Below, piece after piece: positions 5,868 through 10,047 of a stretch of DNA of 10,047 nucleotides. The stretch lies in NCBI GenBank assembly GCA_002369175.1, contig DFES01000066.1, positions 1-10,047 of the forward strand. Reading direction: 5' to 3'. The position numbers and the translations under genes were made by a program. The notes under the pieces were generated by a model. The model was not told the origin of the DNA. It ran no database searches and saw nothing but the letters and a program-made list of their open reading frames with translations. Numbering within the stretch: position 1 is the stretch's first letter; each line of letters starts with the position of its first letter. This stretch comes from Selenomonadaceae bacterium UBA3796 (GTDB lineage: Bacteria > Bacillota > Negativicutes > Selenomonadales > Selenomonadaceae).

Positions 5868-7757
5868 ATGCGTATCACTGACCTGCTCAAGAACGAATCC
5901 ATCGTTCTTGGGGCAAAGCCGGCGGACAAGAAATCAGCCATTCACGATCTGGCTGACCTCATGGCTGCTTCCGGCAATCTCTCTGACAGAGAGCAGTACG
6001 AAAAGGATGTCCTCGCCCGCGAGGCTTCCGGCACCACGGGGCTCGGCGACGGCATCGCCACGCCCCATGCGAAGAGTTCCGGTGTAAAGAAGGCAGGACT
6101 TGCCGCTATGACAGTTCCTGCCGGCATGGACTTTGAATCCATGGACGGGAATCCTGCCCGGCTGTTCTTCATGATCGCTGCGCCGGATTCCGCCGCAGAC
6201 GAGCATCTTTCCATCCTGAGCAAGCTGGCGACTATGATCATGGATCCTGATTTCAAGGAGGCTTTGATTGCCGCCACGACAAAGGAGGAATTCCTCAAGC
6301 TCATCGATGACAAAGAGGACGGGAAGTTCCAATCCTCCGGTGCTGACACAGCGCCTGCACCGACCTCCGACCACATTCAGATTCTTGCCGTAACGGCTTG
6401 CCCCACCGGCATCGCCCATACCTTCATGGCGGCGGAAAGCCTGGAACAGCACGCCAAAAAACGCGGCCTCACCATCAAGGTGGAAACCAACGGTTCGGAA
6501 GGCGCGAAGAATGTTCTGACCTCAGCTGAGATTGCGGCAGCCGATGCCATCATCGTCGCCGCAGACAAGAATGTCGCCATGGCGCGTTTCAACGGAAAGC
6601 CCGTTGTCATCAGCAAGGTTGCCGATGGCATTAACAAGGCAGACGAGCTCCTTGACCGCGCTCTTTCCGGAAGGACGCCCATCTATCATGCCTCCGGTTC
6701 TGACGAGTCGGCAGGCGCAGACGATGCGGCGGAGGAGAGCCTTGGACGCCAGATCTACAAGCACCTCATGAACGGCGTATCCCACATGCTTCCCTTTGTG
6801 GTGGGCGGCGGTATTCTCATCGCCTTGGCCTTCCTTTTCGACGATTATACCATCGATCCTTCGAAGTTCGGCTCCAATACGCCGGTGGCACAGTTCTTCA
6901 TGTCCGTGGGCGGTGCAGCCTTCGGCTTCATGCTTCCGGTCTTGGCAGGCTTCATCGCCATGTCCATCGCTGACCGTCCGGGTCTTGCCGTTGGTTTCGT
7001 GGGCGGCGCCCTTGCCGGTTCTACCGGTTCCGGTTTCCTCGGCGCACTCATTGCAGGTTTCGTTGCCGGCTACACGGTGAACTTCCTCAAGAAGACGTTC
7101 AGCGGACTGCCTGCATCCCTGGACGGCGTCAAGCCGGTTCTTCTCTATCCCTTCTTCGGCATCCTCATCATCGGGCTCATCAGCATGTTCATCATTGCTC
7201 CCCCGGTGAGCGCCATCAACTCCTGGCTGGTGGATACCCTGAAGAATATGGATCCCAATGCGCGCATTCTTATCGGCATTGTGGTTGCAGGCATGATGGC
7301 CATCGACATGGGCGGTCCCATCAACAAGGCAGCGTATGTCACCGGTACCGGACTTCTTGCCAGCGGTGAGTTCCACGTCATGGCAGCCGTCATGGCGGGC
7401 GGCATGGTTCCGCCTCTTGCCATTGCGCTTTGCACCACCTTCTTCAAGAACCGCTTCACGGAGAGTGAGCGCAAGGCAGGCGTGACCAACTATGTCATGG
7501 GCATGTCCTTCATTACAGAGGGCGCCATTCCCTTCGCAGCGGGAGATCCCCTTCGCGTCATCCCCTCCTGCGTCATCGGCTCTGCTACTGCCGGCGCACT
7601 CACCATGCTCTTTGACTGCACCCTCCGGGCTCCTCATGGAGGCATCTTCGTGGTTCCCACCATCGGAAACCCCGGCATGTACATCGTCTCCATTCTCATT
7701 GGCGCCGTGGTGGGCTGCTTGGTTCTTTCCATACTCAAGAAGCCTCTGAAAAATTAA
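5868..7757 (+). CDS. fruA: Fructose-specific PTS permease, fused EIIA-EIIB-EIIC (FruA)
   Basis: The 629-residue inner-membrane protein imports fructose and phosphorylates it to fructose 1-phosphate at the expense of phospho-HPr. The EIIA domain is at about 1-150, with phospho-accepting H67 in GDGIATPHAKS. A Ser/Ala/Pro linker follows, then EIIB at about 168-270 with phospho-cysteine C178 in VTACPTGIAHT. After an acidic linker (272-292) EIIC covers about 297-625 with several glycine-rich membrane segments, including LPFVVGGGILIALAFLF and the FITEGAIPFAAGDP motif near 548-561. The length is normal for the A-B-C arrangement, and no FPr/HPr domain is present, so EI and HPr must come from elsewhere. 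ATG 5868 follows AAGGAG with a long, 12-nt spacer. It lies 121 nt after fruK, probably as the second gene of the operon, and is closed by a strong terminator. Confidence 0.96.
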   Translation: MRITDLLKNESIVLGAKPADKKSAIHDLADLMAASGNLSDREQYEKDVLAREASGTTGLGDGIATPHAKSSGVKKAGLAAMTVPAGMDFESMDGNPARLFFMIAAPDSAADEHLSILSKLATMIMDPDFKEALIAATTKEEFLKLIDDKEDGKFQSSGADTAPAPTSDHIQILAVTACPTGIAHTFMAAESLEQHAKKRGLTIKVETNGSEGAKNVLTSAEIAAADAIIVAADKNVAMARFNGKPVVISKVADGINKADELLDRALSGRTPIYHASGSDESAGADDAAEESLGRQIYKHLMNGVSHMLPFVVGGGILIALAFLFDDYTIDPSKFGSNTPVAQFFMSVGGAAFGFMLPVLAGFIAMSIADRPGLAVGFVGGALAGSTGSGFLGALIAGFVAGYTVNFLKKTFSGLPASLDGVKPVLLYPFFGILIIGLISMFIIAPPVSAINSWLVDTLKNMDPNARILIGIVVAGMMAIDMGGPINKAAYVTGTGLLASGEFHVMAAVMAGGMVPPLAIALCTTFFKNRFTESERKAGVTNYVMGMSFITEGAIPFAAGDPLRVIPSCVIGSATAGALTMLFDCTLRAPHGGIFVVPTIGNPGMYIVSILIGAVVGCLVLSILKKPLKN

Positions 7758-7762
7758 AACTT

Positions 7763-7778
7763 GCATAGCAGCATAGCA
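7763..7778. repeat. Tandem 8-bp repeat after fruA
   Basis: GCATAGCA occurs twice in direct succession (7763-7770 and 7771-7778) between the fruA stop codon and its terminator. It is probably a chance or slippage duplication. Confidence 0.6.
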
Positions 7779-7780
7779 CC

Positions 7781-7834
7781 AAAAGGGGGCTGTCGCATGA
7801 GTACGATTCCACTTATGCGCAGCCCTCTTTTCCT
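7781..7834 (+). terminator. Rho-independent terminator of the fruKA operon
   Basis: The left arm at 7781-7798 (AAAAGGGGGCTGTCGCAT) pairs with the right arm at 7815-7831 (ATGCGCAGCCCTCTTTT). The stem is about 17 bp with one G·T pair and one bulged T, and the loop is 16 nt. The right arm ends in TTTT and is followed by CCTTG. The matching AAAA at the left side means it may also work on the minus strand. Confidence 0.85.
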
Positions 7835-7968
7835 TGTTGAAATGCCAATTCAATGGCACACAGTTGTAAATCCTTTCACGAAAAGTGTAAATCAAAAACA
7901 TAAAACACAAAATAAAATCGCAAAAAGGCAAACGAAAACTCAAAATAAAAAGAGTAAATATAAAATTA
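7835..7968 (+). promoter_or_regulatory. A-rich intergenic region with inverted and direct repeats
   Basis: No gene is seen here. The region holds an inverted repeat TGCCA-N6-TGGCA (7843-7847 and 7854-7858), two copies of TGTAAATC 21 bp apart (7865-7872 and 7886-7893), and two copies of CAAAATAAAA (7908-7917 and 7941-7950). The top strand is strongly A-rich from about 7890 on, in contrast to the GC-richer fru genes. It probably serves as the upstream control region of the next gene; the 21-bp spacing is two helical turns, as expected for a regulator binding one face of DNA. Confidence 0.4.
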
Positions 7969-7997
7969 TTGACCAAATTGCCACTGAAATGTAAAAT
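7969..7997 (+). promoter_or_regulatory. Promoter of the AlbA_2/ATPase-domain gene
   Basis: TTGACC (7969-7974) and TAAAAT (7992-7997) are 17 bp apart, close to the consensus. The expected start near 8004 leaves a leader of about 25 nt with AAGGAA at 8015-8020, eight nt before ATG 8029. Confidence 0.65.
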
Positions 7998-8028
7998 AAT
8001 ATGCAAAAACATAAAAGGAAAACACAAA

Positions 8029-9501
8029 ATGACGGAAGAAGAACTGAAAGAAAAGGTAAAATATGTACAACAAGCAAAATTTGAAGCTCAAACGCTGGAA
8101 TTGAAGGCAGCCCATGAAGGCTGTCCCCAAAAGCTATATGATACCCTATCCAGCTTTTCCAATCAGGATGGTGGCGGCATCATACTCTTTGGCATAGACG
8201 AGACAAGTAACTTTTCACCGGTAGGGGTATATGATGCTCAGGACATACAAAAGAAAATCAATGCGCAATGCCTTCAAATGGAACCCGTGGTGCGCCCTGT
8301 GCTGACCGTGACTGTGATAGACGGAAAGCATTTCGTAGCCGCTGAAATCCCGGCCATAGATATTTCGGAGCGCCCCTGCTACTACCGCGGCAAGGGCAAA
8401 ATCAAAGGCTCCCACATACGCGTAGGCGACAGCGACGAGCAAATGACGGAATACGAAATTTACAGCTATGAAGCTTTCCGCCGCAAATATCAGGATGAGA
8501 TAAGGTTCGCAAACCACGTCACGCCTGCCTCCCTTGACCAGAATAAATTGAATGACTACCTCCATCGCCTGCGCCTGGGCAAACCCAATCTCTCCCAACT
8601 CTCCGATGCTCAGATAGAAAGCCTGATGAGCATTGCCAAAGACGATCGTATCACCCTTTGGGCCTCGCTGCTTTTCGGGCTCTATCCCCAAGCCTATTTC
8701 CCCCAGCTTTCCATCATAGCCACAGTAGTCCCCGGTTTGCAGGTAGGCGACCTGGGCACAGAGAGCGAACGATTCCTTGACAACGAGCGAATCGAAGGCG
8801 ACCTCGCCCAAATGCTGGAGCGTGCCCTGCAGTTTGTCCGCCGCAATATCAAGAGCAAAACCATTATAAATGAAGAAACCGGCAAACGCGAAGACCGCAC
8901 CGAATATCCCATGAACGCAGTGCGTGAAGCCATCCTCAATGCTCTGGTACACAGAGATTACAGCATCCATACGGAAGGAATGCCCATTCAAATCCAGCTC
9001 TTTGAAGACCGCATGGAAATCCGCAGTCCCGGCGGCCTCTACGGCAGGATTACAGTTGACCAGCTGGGCAAAGTGCAGCCGGACACTCGCAACCCCATGC
9101 TGGCCTCAGCCATGGAAACCCTGCAGCTGACAGAAAACCGCTATTCCGGCATCCCCATCATAAGGAAAGAACTAGCCAGTTATGGACTTCCCCCGGCAGA
9201 ACTGGAGAACAGACGCGGCACCTTTATCGTAACCTTCCGCAAACGCCCTCAAAACTCCGGATTCCCCATTCATACCACCGATGACACCAGGATTGCCAAT
9301 CTTATCGCCTTCTGCCACCAGCCTCGCAGCCGCTCAGAAATCGCTTCTTTTCTCGGCATAAAAACCGTCACCTATGTAATGCAGCAGTACATAAAACCAC
9401 TTCTTGATGCAAATAAACTACAAATGACACTCCCCGGACAACCGCGAAGCCATAAACAAAAATATGTCAGCATGCCAGGAATTAACTCAATTATAACTTG
9501 A
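8029..9501 (+). CDS. AlbA_2 (Schlafen-like) and GHKL-ATPase-like domain protein, putative regulator
   Basis: The 490-residue protein has an N-terminal AlbA_2/Schlafen-type domain at about 15-145: ELKAAHEG with the ELK motif, then LSSFSNQDGGGIILFGIDE. A mixed middle region follows, then a C-terminal HATPase_c_4-like domain at about 290-405: MNAVREAILNALVHRDYS with E300 and N304 in N-box positions, the glycine-rich RSPGGLYG, RNPMLA and the RYSGIPII block. Residues about 420-482 look like a winged helix (SRSEIASFLGIKTVTYVMQQYI). Such proteins are annotated as transcriptional regulators or ATP-dependent helicase-like proteins and are frequent in accessory and defence regions, but their activity is mostly untested. 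ATG 8029 is chosen from the promoter at 7969-7997 and AAGGAA site; an upstream in-frame TTG at 7969 would lie inside that promoter. It appears monocistronic, and its function remains uncertain. Confidence 0.85.
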   Translation: MTEEELKEKVKYVQQAKFEAQTLELKAAHEGCPQKLYDTLSSFSNQDGGGIILFGIDETSNFSPVGVYDAQDIQKKINAQCLQMEPVVRPVLTVTVIDGKHFVAAEIPAIDISERPCYYRGKGKIKGSHIRVGDSDEQMTEYEIYSYEAFRRKYQDEIRFANHVTPASLDQNKLNDYLHRLRLGKPNLSQLSDAQIESLMSIAKDDRITLWASLLFGLYPQAYFPQLSIIATVVPGLQVGDLGTESERFLDNERIEGDLAQMLERALQFVRRNIKSKTIINEETGKREDRTEYPMNAVREAILNALVHRDYSIHTEGMPIQIQLFEDRMEIRSPGGLYGRITVDQLGKVQPDTRNPMLASAMETLQLTENRYSGIPIIRKELASYGLPPAELENRRGTFIVTFRKRPQNSGFPIHTTDDTRIANLIAFCHQPRSRSEIASFLGIKTVTYVMQQYIKPLLDANKLQMTLPGQPRSHKQKYVSMPGINSIIT

Positions 9502-9601
9502 ATACCCTGAACCACACGCCTCAGATAAAAGAGGCACGGGAGGATCCACGCACAAAAATTATGGTTCCAACGGGGTAGTTAGCGTTGTTTGAGCAATATG
9601 G

Positions 9602-9637
9602 AAAAAGAGCGGCGTACCACATGGGTATGCCGCTCTT
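9602..9637 (-). terminator. Intrinsic terminator for the minus-strand gene entering from the right
   Basis: The arms 9605-9618 (AAGAGCGGCGTACC) and 9624-9637 (GGTATGCCGCTCTT) form a 14-bp stem with one wobble pair and a 5-nt loop. On the minus strand the stem is followed by a T run (TTTTT, 9606-9602), the usual intrinsic-terminator layout. On the plus strand no T run follows directly, although it could still weaken read-through from the AlbA_2 gene 104 nt upstream. The stretch 9502-9601 before it holds only a small GCCTC/GAGGC hairpin (from about 9519) and no supported gene. Confidence 0.75.
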
Positions 9638-9685
9638 GCGTATCAGGTGGTTGTTTGTTTAGAAAAGCTGGCTCGTTTTCGCGGT

Positions 9686-9726
9686 TAGGGCGTGTTGATG
9701 GTGAGTGAATTAATCAACACGTCCTG
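9686..9726. repeat. Short imperfect palindrome related to the left-edge IS terminus
   Basis: The arms GGGCGTGTTGAT (9688-9699) and ATCAACACGTCC (9713-9724) pair with one G·T mismatch around a 13-nt spacer. TAGGGCGTGTTGA (9686-9698) is the exact reverse complement of 75-87. It could be a tiny MITE-like remnant, two abutting IS ends, or a solo IS terminus. It lies between the minus-strand gene and its terminator. A simple transcriptional hairpin is the main alternative. Confidence 0.5.
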
Positions 9727-9736
9727 GTTATCTTTT

Positions 9737-10047
9737 TCAGAAAATCCCGCCGATGCGCAGGGTGTCGTCCCAGAAATCGTAGTCGCTCTTTCGCTTTTTC
9801 ACGATGCCGGACTTCTCAAGCTCTTTGAGGTTCGACAGGACGGCATGATAGACCCTTTCCTCAATACTTCCGGGCACGAGGTTTTCCCAGTTGTTGTAGT
9901 TATACTTGCGTTCACGGACGGTATTTTGGGGACGCTCCGTTACCTCCAGTTCGCTGAGGAACTGGATCTGCTGTCTGCTCGGACGCAGATAGTAATGCTC
10001 CATGTAGTATTTCTGTGGATAACTGTATTCCGATGTATTCGCAATGG
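9737..10047 (-). CDS. Unidentified protein, C-terminal part (5' end outside window)
   Basis: The frame is open from the window edge to a TGA at 9737-9739 and gives about 103 residues. I do not recognise the family. The first residues (ANTSEYSYPQKYYMEHYY) are rich in Tyr and look mid-protein. The part after about residue 60 (from GSIEERVYHAVLSNLKELEK, then SGIVKKRKSDYDFWDD) has the helix-helix-basic-strand look of a winged helix, but that is only an impression. An internal ATG at 10001-10003 has no clear ribosome binding site, so the real start is probably beyond the window. The downstream palindrome and a good terminator at 9602-9637 support a real transcript. Confidence 0.65.
   Translation of the reverse strand, partial: IANTSEYSYPQKYYMEHYYLRPSRQQIQFLSELEVTERPQNTVRERKYNYNNWENLVPGSIEERVYHAVLSNLKELEKSGIVKKRKSDYDFWDDTLRIGGIF

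Noticed and set aside
4781..5941. 386-codon minus-strand frame opposite fruK
   Set aside because: It covers the fruK coding sequence and its promoter in antisense and shows no family resemblance.
7761..7994. 77-codon frame after fruA
   Set aside because: It consists of the terminator hairpin and the A-rich control region (Lys/Gln-rich residues), with no ribosome binding site.
6522..8027. 501-codon minus-strand frame opposite fruA
   Set aside because: It is a His/Gly/Asp-rich antisense translation of the EIIC coding region and crosses the fru terminator.
9590..9662. Small plus-strand frame of about 21 codons starting ATG 9598
   Set aside because: It is made almost entirely of the terminator stem and has no ribosome binding site.

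Overview
The window most likely comes from a Negativicutes bacterium, the Firmicutes with an outer membrane, in the Selenomonas/Mitsuokella group. The main clue is a porin at 1659-3005 (minus strand) that combines a signal peptide, one SLH domain, a short coiled coil and a C-terminal beta-barrel ending in phenylalanine. This SLH-porin design tethers the outer membrane to peptidoglycan in that lineage. Strong AGGAGG-like ribosome binding sites, occasional TTG starts and a Firmicutes-style fruK-fruA pair agree with this. The assignment is inference; no rRNA or other marker gene is present.

Left part (1-1660): the last 28 codons of a probable transposase end at 88 inside what looks like an insertion-sequence terminus. 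Next comes a complete DUF1016/YhcG-type PD-(D/E)XK nuclease (141-1220). A broken hypoxanthine/uracil DNA-glycosylase gene follows; its 3' part has been replaced by an internal, antisense piece of an IS3-family transposase. That piece runs up to the stop codon of the SLH-porin, so this is a rearrangement scar.

Middle part (1660-4750): the SLH-porin and a stand-alone condensation-domain-like protein (3224-4720) are divergent. The region between them holds a good promoter for the latter. The condensation-like protein has lost the HHxxxDG active-site motif and has no adenylation or carrier domain in the window, which makes it the most unusual protein here.

Fructose region (4750-7835): a near-consensus promoter drives fruK (1-phosphofructokinase) and then fruA (fused EIIA-EIIB-EIIC fructose PTS permease). 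FruA imports fructose as fructose 1-phosphate and FruK converts that to fructose 1,6-bisphosphate. A structured 121-nt gap separates the two genes, and a strong intrinsic terminator closes the unit. No fruR regulator or HPr-like domain lies in the window.

Right part (7835-10047): an A-rich regulatory stretch with paired direct repeats and a consensus-like promoter leads into an AlbA_2 (Schlafen-like) plus GHKL-ATPase-like protein (8029-9501), a family common in defence and accessory islands. After it come a terminator facing the minus strand, a short imperfect palindrome related to the IS terminus at the left edge, and the C-terminal part of an unidentified minus-strand protein that runs off the window.
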